DNA of 64,000 nt from Mycteria americana (lineage: Eukaryota; Chordata; Aves; Ciconiiformes; Ciconiidae): NCBI RefSeq assembly GCF_035582795.1, contig NW_027445624.1, positions 1,674,001-1,738,000 of the forward strand, written 5' to 3'. The first letter of the stretch is position 1, and every line of letters begins with the position of its first letter. The translations under genes and the position numbers were made by a program. Shown here piece by piece: positions 35,019 through 46,444 of this stretch. The notes beneath the pieces are model-generated. The model searched no databases. It saw nothing but the letters and a program-made list of their open reading frames with translations, and had not been told where the DNA came from.

Positions 35019-37393
35019 CTATTCTCCCTCCTTGATTGGCACCTCTTTCTTCATCGGTTCTTTGTCTTTCTTTAGTTCCTGGGGAGGACGTATCAAGATT
35101 TCCCTGTTTAAAAGAAACAAGAAAGATCAGTCACAAATATGCAGGAAACCTGCCATTCACACACTTGGTGCCCACGCAGTAGCATTATCAAGGCCCTGCC
35201 TATACACAAAAGATGACATTAATGCACTGCGGAGGAGAGAGCAGGGACAGCACCCTGGCACCCACGATTAGTAACAATTGCTGCTCTCAACTGGGGCTTA
35301 GTCAATGTGCAAGCACACTACTGAGCCAGACACGAAACCGAGCGCATCACTTAATCCCGGGTGCCACATACACTCTACCTTCTTCCATCGCCTCCTGCCG
35401 AGGAATTGTTTTCCAGGCTCCTCCATCTCATCGCACCTTAGATAACTGCACTCTGGCTCAGGCCTGACTGGGGGAACTTCTCAGGGCTTTAACTTTGCTT
35501 CGGGCTTGGTACAAGCATGAGGCTTCATCCTTTTGGCTTGGCCCCCAGCAGAAGGTGGGCAAGTGGCACGTTTGCAAATGGTTTGAAACTGAGTGGTTTT
35601 GGATCTGAGCTTGGACACCTACCAGAGATTAAACACCAACCAAAGAAAGAGACCAGAGAAACTCTCTTAGAGAGTAGCAGAAAGAAACATCAGGGCTGAG
35701 CACTGCTTAACACACAGGGTTTGGAATTTTGGAGACTGCAGCTCCCAAGACACTCGCCTCTTTGAAGGGAGACACCCTTTAGCTTTTGATCCTGACAGAA
35801 ATATCACAGACTGCCCTCACCTCCACTTTGCCGTTGCCTGAAGCGTTTGCTTGGCCATGTCCAGTTCTCTTCCGTGCTTACAAAGTGCGTTTAATCTGCA
35901 AAACAGTCAGGACTACAAACTGGCAGCCAAATGCCTCTCCTCTCAAAGATGTGGAAAGTGAACTTAAAGGCAACACAGGGACCATGACAAGCCTTCTGCT
36001 CTGGGGTAGCTTTTAAAAGCAAGGTCTGCTGAACCTCTGTTTTCCAGCTGCCGCCAACAGCTGCAGAAAGGGTCTGCTCTTGATCAGCTGGATGATCAAT
36101 GCTAACTACCAAAGTCCAGTACAGCACGTTACACCTCAGGCTTCACGTTTTGAGCCCAGCCCCAAGGCCTGAATAACCTCTCTCCTGCCACTGGGATGAC
36201 TGCAGCATTGCACATCCCCTGGCTTCTCAAGCTCTTCCCCAGCACTCTCCTCCTGCCTGCTCTGCTATAGGCTGCTATAGGGTCTCAGGGAACCATATTC
36301 TGGATCCACTCTGGCATCTCCCGTCAATGAGGATACAGACATGCTCTCCCAGCACACTGTGCTCCTCTCACCTCTTCTGCTCTCTCTGCCTTGGCCATTC
36401 CTCATCTCCAGCCACTGCTTTTGACCTTCAGTCAAATCTCCACTGCCTGTAAAATTCCCCCGTTTCGAGGAAATCAACAACATGACCATGTCTTCCTCAT
36501 CCTTGTCTCTCATGGGAACTTTGCTCTGGCAACCAATACAGAAAATGGCAGTGTGATCAGAAAAACAGCAGGGCTTGCCCCAGAGGTAGGGGGGATGTGA
36601 TTTGCTGTTGCTTTGCAGGGAAGCACAGCACAAAGAAAACCTGGGGAGGTTTACACATTAACAACTTTACTGGGCTTTCACTGCCTTCTGCAGACCTCTC
36701 GGCTGCTAACATGCCAAACTTCCCAGACCCCTGCCTTTCCAGAAGGCTTATTTTGGCATGGACTAGAGTATCAGTTAACACCTGCACTGCCAAACCCGCG
36801 TAGACCTCAGCGTACTCCTCACAGGTCTGTACCACTGCACCCTGTGGGAAGTGAGGCTCGGGGTGAGCAGTGCTGCACAGGTATGTGCTGGAAGGCAGCG
36901 CAATGCAAATAGAAATACGAGACTGGTGGGGAAAGGTCAAGTATTGACACTGGGAAACATGATGCCAGTTCAGTGTCTGCAGCAGGATCCCAGCAGCCAC
37001 AGAACTGAGCAGCGACTCTCTTTGGAGACCACGAGGCAACAGGTCCCCTCACTCCCGCAACCCGCTCTACGTGACATCCCACTTCTCACATCCTTGCCCT
37101 CCCTTTCCCCTCCAGCTTTCCAGGCTGTGGGAGTCGTCCTCTGAGGGTAAGACAAGAGAAAGTGCCCCTTGCTGAACCGCCACCATTTCCTTCACTGCAA
37201 CCACCCTGGCTCTGCACACAAGGACACAGAGCAGTGGCAGCAGTTCACTCCTCTTCTGCTCCCTACATACCCCTTTGATGACTTGAATGAAGTCTGCTCC
37301 TGGGATCCTTCTCGTGCCCACACCAGCCTCCTTGAAGAAGTCAACTTTCCGCCACTTCTGTTTGCGCTGGAGGTGATGCAGCGTGACAAGATC
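35019..37393 (-). CDS. Unrecognised minus-strand gene with EF-hand-like exon pair (3' part)
   Basis: Exon 37393-37271 (41 codons, phase 0) encodes LQRKQKWRKVDFFKEAGVGT and IPGADFIQVIKG. Exon 36525-36372 continues in phase with SKVPMRDKDEEDMVMLLISS, KRGNFTGSGDLTEGQKQWLE. The helix-loop-helix spacing resembles a pair of degenerate EF-hands, but the acidic calcium ligands are mostly missing. Exon 35895-35821 (LNALCKHGRELDMAKQTLQA) and last exon 35103-35019 (EILIRPPQELKKDKEPMKKE, then stop) also join in phase. The link from 36372 to 35895 does not fit in phase, so one small exon is probably missing between them. Upstream exons were not identified. I think of EFCAB-type proteins but do not assign one. 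Confidence 0.55.
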
Positions 37394-39000
37394 CTGGGCT
37401 GCACAAAGAAGGGGCCGACGGCTCTCTGGTGGTGAGCACTGGAAAAGGTTAGAAAACACCCTGAGAGCACCCTGACCCGTAAGAGTCACCGTGACACCAC
37501 CTGGGGTAAAGCAGCGTAACTATTCATCTGTTCTTCTCTCTCTACTCTTCCTTTTCTTCTGAGGGTTTCCGTCAGCAGGCTTTGCTCCTGAGCTCTTGCA
37601 GATGCAAACACAAACCCTTCTGTTAAGGCCTAGGAACTAACACCCACGAGCTATTTTTCAGAAGGGGCTGCGGTTACTTGTCTGACATAAGCAATGCCCA
37701 GACAGAGTTTCTGATGCACCTCCTGAGCACAGGGATGCCAACAAGGGATTGCTAAGGCTCAGAGTAGCTCACATCATCTCAGAACCCACCACAGGCAATT
37801 GAATGTGAAAATGAGCACATGTCCATATTTTCCCCACCATGGGGAGGAAACACAGACTCTGCAGTCCCTGCAGTCAAATACGGTTCTGCGGGACAGGGGG
37901 GAGAAGAAAGTAGAGAGATCGGAACAGGGAATTTTCAAATCTCGGAAGAATCAAGTGGAAACGGTTGCAAAGCATAGCATCAATTTACAGAAATTTAAAC
38001 CTGACAGAGCCAAGAAGTAGAAGTGAGTATTACAGAGAACTAGAGGGGAGCACTGCAATTAAAGGGGAAGCAATGCAGACAGCCCTAACTGCACATTTTC
38101 ACCTGATTGCCTTCAACAAAACAGGCTTGGGATCCCGACTGCTCACTTCACCCTGGAATAGTCCCGCTCCTCGCCTGAAAGCTGCTGTGCGCCTGGCTGA
38201 GCACAGATACAATCCACACAAGGAGCAATCAGAGCTAAACGCTGCACCTTCCTTGCAGAAGTTGCCTTGGAAAAAAATGGTTTTTAAAAAATAAAAACTT
38301 GTTACTGCAAGACCCAGGCAGAAAAAAATCTGTCACAGGTTAACTGGAACTTCCTGGCTGTGGTAAAACCATCCACCCTCTGTACCCCCATTTCCCAAAA
38401 GCCAGCAGCACAGCTTGGGTGGGGGGAAAGGCACCTATCAGACCTTGGGGCCGAGAAAGGGCCACAGGCATCTGCCAAGGGAGCTGCAGCAACCAGGAGC
38501 ACTCCCCACTGGCTTCTCTCACAACAAAGCCCCGCTGCGTGCTCTCACCAGGAGGGAGAAACACCTTCTGTGTCTGGAAATCCCCATTTATGAAAGGCTG
38601 TCAACAGCGATGGGGTTGTCCACAAGCATGAGACCCACATGAAGGCCTGGGGACAGCAAAGGCACCTGGCCTGGCCCCACCACAGCATGCCTGCTCCAAA
38701 GCTTGGAGCCGCCTCTTGGAGAGGAGGCCGCTCTACCTTCCCCTGGCCTGTGGACATGAAACACCAACCTCCAGCTCTCAGGGCTCGGGCTGGTGACCCT
38801 TGGGGCAGCAGCAGGAACCGCTCTGACCCTGCTTGTGGGGGTGTCCCTGGGGCTGAGCACTTGGCCCAGGGCTGGTGAACTGGGCCGTGGCAGGGCCTGT
38901 GGGAGATGAGGTCTCCAGGTGCCTCCCCCAGGCCCATCCGCACTGGGAGATACCTGCTCCTGCTCCTGCAGCACCCCTGGCCCTGGTCCCCCCTCGCCCC
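37394..39000. other. Stretch without recognised exons
   Basis: It probably holds introns or upstream exons of the minus-strand EF-hand-like gene. Open frames from about 38.4 kb onwards are mainly due to rising GC content. No repeat element was recognised. Confidence 0.35.
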
Positions 39001-39310
39001 GGCTGCCCCTGCCCCTCCCTCACCCATTTCTCCTCAAGCTGCTCGGCCTCTGCTCCCTCTGGCCCCGCCCCAGCCCGGCTGGGACTGACAGGCCACCTCC
39101 GGCTCCGCTGATTGGCTCAGCCATGGCCAATGGCACAGCTGTTGTGGGGCGGGCACAGGCAGCCCGGGCCTCTCCTCACAGAGCCGCCCTGCGCCCGCTG
39201 CCCCCCGCAGCGCAGCCGCTCGTCAGCCCGCCGGGACACTGGGCCTGCGGAGAGACGGCCTTCAAGAAGGGCCATGGCACCGGGAGCGGTTCTCTCAGCA
39301 GCGCAAGGTG
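39000..39310. promoter_or_regulatory. GC-rich promoter-like region with paired CCAAT boxes
   Basis: A GC-rich stretch contains GATTGGCTCAGCC and GGCCAATGG about 20 bases apart (about 39109-39132), an arrangement typical of NF-Y-driven CpG promoters. An ATG at 39274 opens a short segment ending at AAG/GTGTGT (about 39305), which could be a first exon on the plus strand. No transcript was identified. Confidence 0.4.
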
Positions 39311-41960
39311 TGTGCACAGCTCTGCCGTCCCGCAGTACTCTCTTGGGGTCTGGGCCTGCTCAGGGAGGGAGGGAAAGGAAGGGGGGGAGGGCAGGGCAGG
39401 GGACAGGACAGGAAGGGAGTTGCGAGGAGGGGAGCTTCCCTGGGTTTGCTCTGCATTGGCAAGTCTTTCTGAAAATGCGGGTCTGTCTGTGCTGCCAGCC
39501 ACAGCCCCAGGCCAGAGGAGCTGCGTGGCGGGAGCCGCTCGCATCGGCCAGGCCAGCACCTGTCAGGAGACAGGGCTCTGCCCCGGTCACACCGCCCGTG
39601 CTGAGCCCAAGCACCAGGGCCTTCCTCAGGCCTCGCCTTTCCCTGGGCAGTGAGGAGGAGAGATGCCGTGTCCTGGTGTGGCCCGGGGCATCCTCGTGTG
39701 GCCAGAAGGACAGACGCAGCCCCCGTCACTCTCCCCATGGGGGCTGAGCACTGAGCACTGTCCTTCGCTTCTGTCCCTGGGGCTCCCCAGCGCTGGCAGG
39801 CCCCACAGAGCTTCAGGGCCAAGCAGATGCTGGGGTGCCAGGGGCTCCTGGGGCTCAGGGCAGCTTCGGGCATCTCCAAAGCTCTGCTGCTCAGAGCCGC
39901 TTGCTGGGGACAGCCCTGCCTGCGCCCGGCCGCTCTGCAGCCCTGCTGGGAGCGCAGTCCGGCCAACGGATGCACCAGCAAATAGACACTCCAGCTCATG
40001 GCAGCTCCCGCTCATTACAGCCACAGGTGATGTTGCCTCTGCTCAGACAGCGGCAACATCATGCTCCAGACAGCGGACACCCCATCTCCTTCCAGCTCCT
40101 GCTTGCTACAGTTCTGGCTAATTAAAGCTCCAGCTCTGCACTGACACTCCACTTAATTTCAGCTCCTTCTCCTTACAAGCTCCAGCTATTTGCAACAGTC
40201 TGGGCTTTTGACAAGGTCAGAAATCACTCGCTGTCATAACTTGATTATTACTATTAAACATCACATCTGTACGCTGTGTAAATATTGATTAGTTTGTATG
40301 ATTAAGTACTTAATAACTATTCTGAGCAGCATACAAAGAAGAGCTGGGCTCGAAGATGGCATGCGGGGTCTGAGAAGCACCCTTCCCCCCACAGACCACG
40401 TCAGAACTTGAGCTCGGCCTGGTGCATGCCGGCCTCCCGAACTTTGGGGTCCAATGCGACCTGACCCCCACCTCCAGGGAGGGTCCATGCACCCTGCCTA
40501 CCCCCTACCTTCCCCCGCAGCCCCCAATGCCCTCCCACCCCCCTGCACAAACAGCCATACTGGCTTCTGCTTTTGGCCCCCAAACCAGCTCCCATTTCTG
40601 AGCCCACAAACCCACCTGCTGAGCCTGTTCTCAAGTCCCCAAAATGCAGCACTTGATCTCTGCTTCTGAGCCCAAAACCACACCACTTGGTCCCCTCTTG
40701 TCAGGTCCCGAAAGCGCATGACTCAAGCTGTTTCTGAGCCCCAAAATCAGCCACGTGAGCCTGTTTTCAAGCCCCAGGAACAGAAGACCTGTTCTCCATT
40801 TTCAGGCCCCAAAACAGCTCACCCTCTCTGCTTTCTGACCCCTTTGCAGTCCCCGTGCATGATGCTGCGGGGTGGGGGGAGCGGAGCCACCCCACAGCCC
40901 TGCAGCCCAGGGCCACACATGCAGTTTTGGGGAGCGCTTGGGCACTGCGGAGGGCCCAGCCCTACACCTCTGTGGGGCAGCACCAGCACCGGGCAGGGGT
41001 TGCCCCAGTCCTGCTGACAATCCCATCCTGCTGCTGCCTCTCTGCCTGTCCTCCCCACCCCCCAAACCTTCCCCCTGCCCTCTACGGGGGGCACACACAC
41101 GGTATCTATGGGCAGGGGCATCCCCAGGGAGCCACAGGGCTGAGCTTCCCTGAGTACGGGGCTGTGCCATAGGGAGGCAGGCGGAGGGGAGAGATGTGAC
41201 AAGCACAGGGAGTTGCGGGAGGGGAAGGTGATGTTGGTTTCCCATTTCCCCAACAGGCTGATTCTTCCACTCCTACCCCAGCACTGAGTCACCCCCATTT
41301 CCCACAAATTACAGCCCCTGATGTGAGCCTCAGGGCCAGAGGAGCCACGCATGGGGCAACAAGGATGGGGACACCGGCCCTAGTGCCCTGACGCCTCCCA
41401 GCAGTTCTCCTAGGCTGGTAGCATGAACCCCTGCTGGGGCAGGCAACTTGTACCTGTGGGGATCAGTAACTGTCACGGGGCAGCCCCTGGCCTTGGGCTC
41501 TGTCTGAGGCCCGGCGCCCGCTCCTGCCTGGGTTTCTCTTGCTTGTCGGGAATCTGACAGCCAACAAGGCCAGGGGACACTGCGTCGCTGCTTGTCGCCA
41601 TCAAGATGCCAGACTTTGGGCCAAGGAGGCGCCTGTGCTGTTGGAAATGCAGGCTCCTCAAACCTGCTGCTGGGAACATCCTCAGTCCATCATTTGCCTG
41701 GACATCCCGGTGCTTTTTCTTGGTCCCAGAGGTAATTGTCCATGGTAACAACGCTGGCACAAAAGCGTGCAGAGGGGCACACATTGCGCTGCGGATCCGT
41801 CAGTGCTGTCACAGGGTGTGAAGGTGAGGGTGCTGCGGCGTGGTTGCAGGAGGCTCCGTTACAGTCCTGTGCCCGAAGCGAACAGCTCAGGTTCATGGCT
41901 CTGCCCACTCATGGCAGCTGCTGGTGCTCCTGCATGGTGTGAGAGGTCTGCTTGGGTGGC
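39311..41960. other. GC-rich stretch without recognised genes
   Basis: Many long open frames occur on both strands, but none shows a recognised domain. CAGCTCC-like words recur at about 39990-40195. A diverged minisatellite lies at 40550-40840. Confidence 0.35.
40550..40840 (+). repeat. Diverged minisatellite, about 35-45 bp units
   Basis: Repeated words such as TTCTGAGCCCAAAACCA, CCTGTTCTCAAGTCCCCAAA and CCTGTTTTCAAGCCCCAGGA recur at intervals of about 35-45 bases over about seven units. Units differ from each other by many substitutions. Confidence 0.6.
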
Positions 41961-42539
41961 TGTCCTGGTTTCTGCTGGGATATAGTTAATTTTCTTCCTA
42001 GTAGCTGGTACAGTGCTGTGTTTTGGATTTAGCATGAGAATAATGCTGATACCACACTGATGTTTCAGTTGTTGCTAAGTAATGTTTGCACTGGTCAAGG
42101 GCTTTTCAGCTTCCCATGCTCTGCCAGGCGCACAAGAAGCTGGGAGGGGCACAGCCAGGACAGCTGACCCAAACTGGCCAAAGGGCTATTCCATACCATA
42201 TGACATCATGCTCGGTATAGAAACTGGGGGGAGTTGGCCAGGGGGCAGCAATTGCTGCTTGTGGACTGGCTGGGCATCGGTCAGTGGGTAGTGAGCAGTT
42301 GCATCGCTTGGATTTTTGTTGTTTTTCCCTGGGCTTTGTTCCCCTCTCTCTCTTGTTGTTTTCCTTTTCATTACAATTTCTTATTATTATATTTTATTTA
42401 AATTATTAAACTGTTCTTATCTCAGCCCATGAGTTTTCTTACTTCTGCTTTTCAGATTCTCTCCCCCATCCCGCAGGGGGGTGGGGGTGAGCGAGCGGCT
42501 GTGTGGCGCTTAGTTGCTGACTGAAGCTAAACCACGACA
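41961..42539 (+). mobile_element. 5' LTR of an avian endogenous retrovirus
   Basis: The LTR starts TGTCCTGGTTTCTGCTGGGA and ends ACCACGACA, giving the TG...CA borders. Inside are the CATACCATATGACATCA block and an A/T-rich stretch with ATTAAA before the R/U5-like part. Immediately downstream (42548-42565) is a primer-binding site, which fixes it as a 5' LTR. It is 579 bases long. Confidence 0.88.
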
Positions 42540-42547
42540 GCCCTTTT

Positions 42548-42565
42548 TGGTGCCCAACGTGGGGC
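42548..42565 (+). other. Primer-binding site complementary to tRNA-Lys
   Basis: TGGTGCCCAACGTGGGGC differs at one base from the sequence complementary to the 3' end of tRNA-Lys(1,2) (TGGCGCCCAACGTGGGGC). It lies eight bases after the LTR, the expected position for minus-strand primer annealing. Confidence 0.8.
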
Positions 42566-45500
42566 ACAAAGGGTTGAGATAATGACAGATCTAACCAGAG
42601 TGTGTTAAAACAAATTTGTTATAAGCATTTATTATATTAGTTCAGTAGTCGCTGGTCACAATGTCGATTTACTTGTTCGCAGAGTTGTGTTATGTAACAC
42701 CTTACTTGCCGTACATACTCTTTATCAGTCTTTGTGTGCAGTTTATCACCTCTGGGAGATGGATTAAGGCTATAACTTTGCTGTACTGGGTAACACTGGC
42801 TTATGCTATGATAAAATTGTTCATGAAATGGATCTCATCTTTGTACTCAGCATTGCCATCAACTCTGTGCTTCGGGAGCTGTTTATTGGAAATTATTGAT
42901 AATTAACACTTTTCACCTTTTCTCCTCAGAGAGCTAACCTATGGGGGAGACACCTTCCTCCATTTTCCCCTTCCTCTCCAGGCTAATTACAATAGCTCTT
43001 GAGAATTTTGAATATCCTTGGGATGTTCAAACAAGCATCTTCCTATTGCTATGTCTGAATGTGTTTCAGGCCTTGTTTAAGGTTAAACAACTATTTAAGA
43101 ATACCATCCAGAGATCTGCCCCAAGGCTGGATAGTTATGAGTGGCAGGGTGTGTGGGATAGTATGGGCAAGTACCTAGGACAGTGGGCACCTCCAGTGTT
43201 TTGGAACTTCACCCCTGAACAGGTGCAGAACCTTGAAAAACTAGTAAAATATTTGGAAAAAGTAGGCTGTCACCCTGGCAGCTCCAGAAAGACAAATCAC
43301 TGCAACATGCTGGGGCCTGGCCCATGCCTACCGAGCCCTGTTCAACACTATTCAGTACCCTCATGGGGAAGAGGTCTCTGGATCTGACGACAAAACATCA
43401 GACACCGCAGCCACTCCAGCCCCGCCTGCGACAGGCACTGCGGCCACTCCAGCCCCCCCTGCGACAGGCACCGTGACCACTCCGGCATCCCCAGTGACAG
43501 ATACTGCGGTTGAACCATGGAACCAACCCGTGTCGGTGTCAGTCACCCCATACACAAGAAGAAATCTTGGAGGCCAAAATCAGCTTGTTTAGAAAGGGAG
43601 GATGAAAAAGCAGGGCCACCACAAGGAGAGGCAGAGGAAGAGGAAGAACTTGTGCATGAGACGGAAACCACCCAATCCCTGTCCCTGACTGAGCTGCAAG
43701 ATATGCGAAAAGATTTTGACCATCATCTAGGCGAGCATGTTGTCTCCTGGCTGCTCTGATGCTGGGATAATGGGGCCAGTAGCCTGGCATTAGAGGGTAA
43801 GGAAGCCAGACAGCTGGGATCCCTTTCTAGGGAAGGGGGCATTGACAAAGTGATTGGAAAAGGGGCACGAGCCCTTAGCCTCTGGAGGTGACTCCTGCCA
43901 GGTATGAAGGAAAGATATCCCTTCAAGGAAGAAGTTGTATATCGCCCCAGGAAATGCACCACCATGGAGAAAGATATCCAGTACCTGAGGGAATTTGCCA
44001 TGCTGGAGGTGGTTTAAGGTGACCTGAACAACGAGCAGTTATCCAAAGATCCAGATGAGGTCAGCCACCCACGTGGCAGAAGTTGGCACAGAGCGCACCA
44101 GCATCATATGCCAACGCATTGGCAATACTGACCTGGAAAGACAGAGAGGGACCAACATGGATGAAGTGGCTAGCCAACTCCATGAATACGAAGAAAGTCT
44201 CTCTTCCTCCTTTGTCTCGGCTGTGGAGAAACTGTCCCAGAAGGTCCAGCAACTCGAAGAGGATAGGTCCTACTTCCCACCTGTACGGACCAGTATCTCA
44301 GCTACTAGGAGTCAGCGCTCTTCTGCTCAAGGAAGAGGACATAGACAGTACACACCACGGGCCTTCCTGTGGTTTTACCTGTGTGACCACAGGGATGATA
44401 TGAGGAAGTGGGATGGAAAACCTACCTCGACCCTAGAGGCATGGGTACGTGACTTGCAAGGAAAAACAGTCACACAAGGAAGTTCTTCCAGGAAAATCGC
44501 TGCTCCTGTTTCTAGAGAACACTTCCCCAGACACAGTAGAAGGGCTGATCTTATTCCTGATTTTAATGAAGGAACTCCTGACTTGTATATACAAGAAGTG
44601 GGTAATGAACACTATGACCAGGACTAGAGGGGCCCTGCCTCCGGCCAGGTGGAGGAAAGGGACAACGGGGTTTACTGGACTGTGGGGATTCGATGGCCTG
44701 GCACATCAGACCCACAGGAGTATAAGGCTCTTGTAGACACCGGTGACAGTGCACCCTAATGCCATCAAGCTATATAGGGGCAGAACCCATCTGTATTTCT
44801 GGAGTGACAGGGGAATCCCAACAGCTGACTGTATTGGAGGCCAAAGTGAGCCTAACTGGGAATGAGTGGCAGAAGCACCCCATTGTGACTGGCCCAGAGG
44901 CTCCGTGCATCCTTGGCATAGACTACCTCAGGAGAGGGTATGTCAAGGACCCAAAGGGTACCAGTGGGCTTTTGGTATAGCTGCCTTGGAGACAGAGGAA
45001 ATTAAACAGCTTGCCTGGTCTCTCAGAAGACCCTTCTGTTGCAGGGTTGCTGAGAGTTGAAGAACAACAGGTGCCAATTGCTACCACAACAGTGCACCGC
45101 AGGCAGTATCGCACCAACCAAGACTCCCTGATTCCCATTCATGAGCTGATTTCTCGACTGGAGAGGCAAGGAGTGATCAGTAAGACTCGTTCACCCTTTA
45201 ACAGTCCTGTATGACCAGTGCAAAAGTCTACTGGAGAGTGGAGACTGACAGCAGAGTATTGTGGCCTGAATGAAGTCACACAGCCGCTGAGTGCTGCCAT
45301 GCTGGACATGCTGGAACTTCAATAGGAACTGGAGTCAAAAGCAGCCAAATGGTATGCTGCAACAAATACCGCTAATGCGTTTTTCTCAATCCTTTTGGCA
45401 GCAGAGTGCAGGCCACAGTTTGCTTTCACCTGGACTCTGTTCAGTGCACTAGGAATCGACTGCCCCAGGGGTGGAAACAGCACCACCATTTGCCATGGCC

Positions 45501-45594
45501 CGATCCAGACTGCACTGAAGCTCCAGAACATCTGCAATACATTGATGACGTCGTGTGGGGCAATACTGCAGCAGAAGGTTTTGAGAAAGGGAAG
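42566..45594 (+). mobile_element. Truncated endogenous retrovirus interior: gag, protease, partial pol
   Basis: Open pieces at 42661-42906, 42941-43387 and 43517-44627 occupy the gag position. The first is hydrophobic, the second ends in a partly basic segment, and the third is charged. A protease-like stretch at about 44670-44990 contains the LVDTG active-site motif, with a frameshift just after it. From about 45010 a reverse transcriptase follows, with the Y-I-D-D catalytic box at about 45538-45549. Several stops and frameshifts interrupt every region. The interior ends at 45594, where an LTR of opposite orientation begins. The rest of pol, env and the 3' LTR are absent. It is an old, non-functional copy. 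Confidence 0.82.
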
Positions 45595-46160
45595 TGTCTT
45601 GGTTTAACCCCAGCCAGCAACTAAGCACCACACAGCCGCTCACTCACTCCCCCCCCGCAGTGGAATGGGGGAAGAATCAGAAGAGTAAAAGTGAGAAAAC
45701 TCATGGGTGAGATAAAGACCATTTAATAAGTAAAGCAAAAGCCGCACACGCAAGCAAAGCAAAACAAGGAATTCATTCACTACTTCCCGTTGGCAGGCAG
45801 GTGTTCAGCCATCTCCAGGAAAGCAAGGGCTCCATCAGGCATAGTGGTTACTTGGGAAGGCAAACGCCATCACTCCGAATGTCCCCCCCCTTCCTTCCCC
45901 CTCCCCAGCTTTATATACTGAGCATGACGTCATACGGTATGGAATAGCCCTTTGGTGAGTTTGGATCAGCTATCTTGGCTGTGTCCCCTCCCAGCTTCTT
46001 CTGCACCTGGCAAAGCATGGGAAGTTGAAAAGTCCTTGACTAGTGTATACAACTAAAACATCAGTGTGTTCTCAACATTATTCTCATGCTAAATCGAAAA
46101 CACAGCACTATACCAGCTACTAGGAAGAAAATTAACTCTATCCCAGCTGAAACCAGGTCA
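45595..46160 (-). mobile_element. Solo LTR in reverse orientation, inserted in the ERV pol region
   Basis: On the minus strand it reads TGACCTGGTTTCAGCTGGGA at the start and GGGGTTAAACCAAGACA at the end. It shares CCATACCGTATGACGTCA and the GGGCTATTCC block with the LTR at 41961, but differs in its middle part, so it is a related subfamily. A TATATAAAG box and a TTATTAAATGG signal are seen on the minus strand. No target-site duplication is evident, and pol does not resume on the right, so a deletion accompanied or followed the insertion. Confidence 0.82.
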
Positions 46161-46440
46161 AAATGCAAAGCACAGCACCATAGCTGCTGTTATGAAGAAA
46201 GCTTACTCCATCCTTGCCAGACTCGGTACAATCATACTTTGACAGACTATGTGTGAGGATCTAGGCTGGGGGCATGGACGGATGAAAAGGATAAGAGACG
46301 GGGAGGAAAAGAAGCAGAAAGGGCAGAAAAGGAAATCTTTTATGAGTTTAAGGGGAAAATAATCACCATGAATGTGGATTAGTTTTGTGTCAGGAGAAAG
46401 CACTGACCAATCTGATCTAACTAAATTTCTCCCTGCTCCA
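46161..46440. other. Short stretch, possible LTR remnant
   Basis: The words GCACAGCACCATAGCTGCTG and GAAGAAAGCTTACTCCATCC resemble the end of the neighbouring LTR (CAGCACTATACCAGCTAC, GAAGAAAATTAACTC). A second degraded LTR end may therefore lie here. No coding sequence was seen. Confidence 0.4.
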
Positions 46441-46444
46441 TGGT

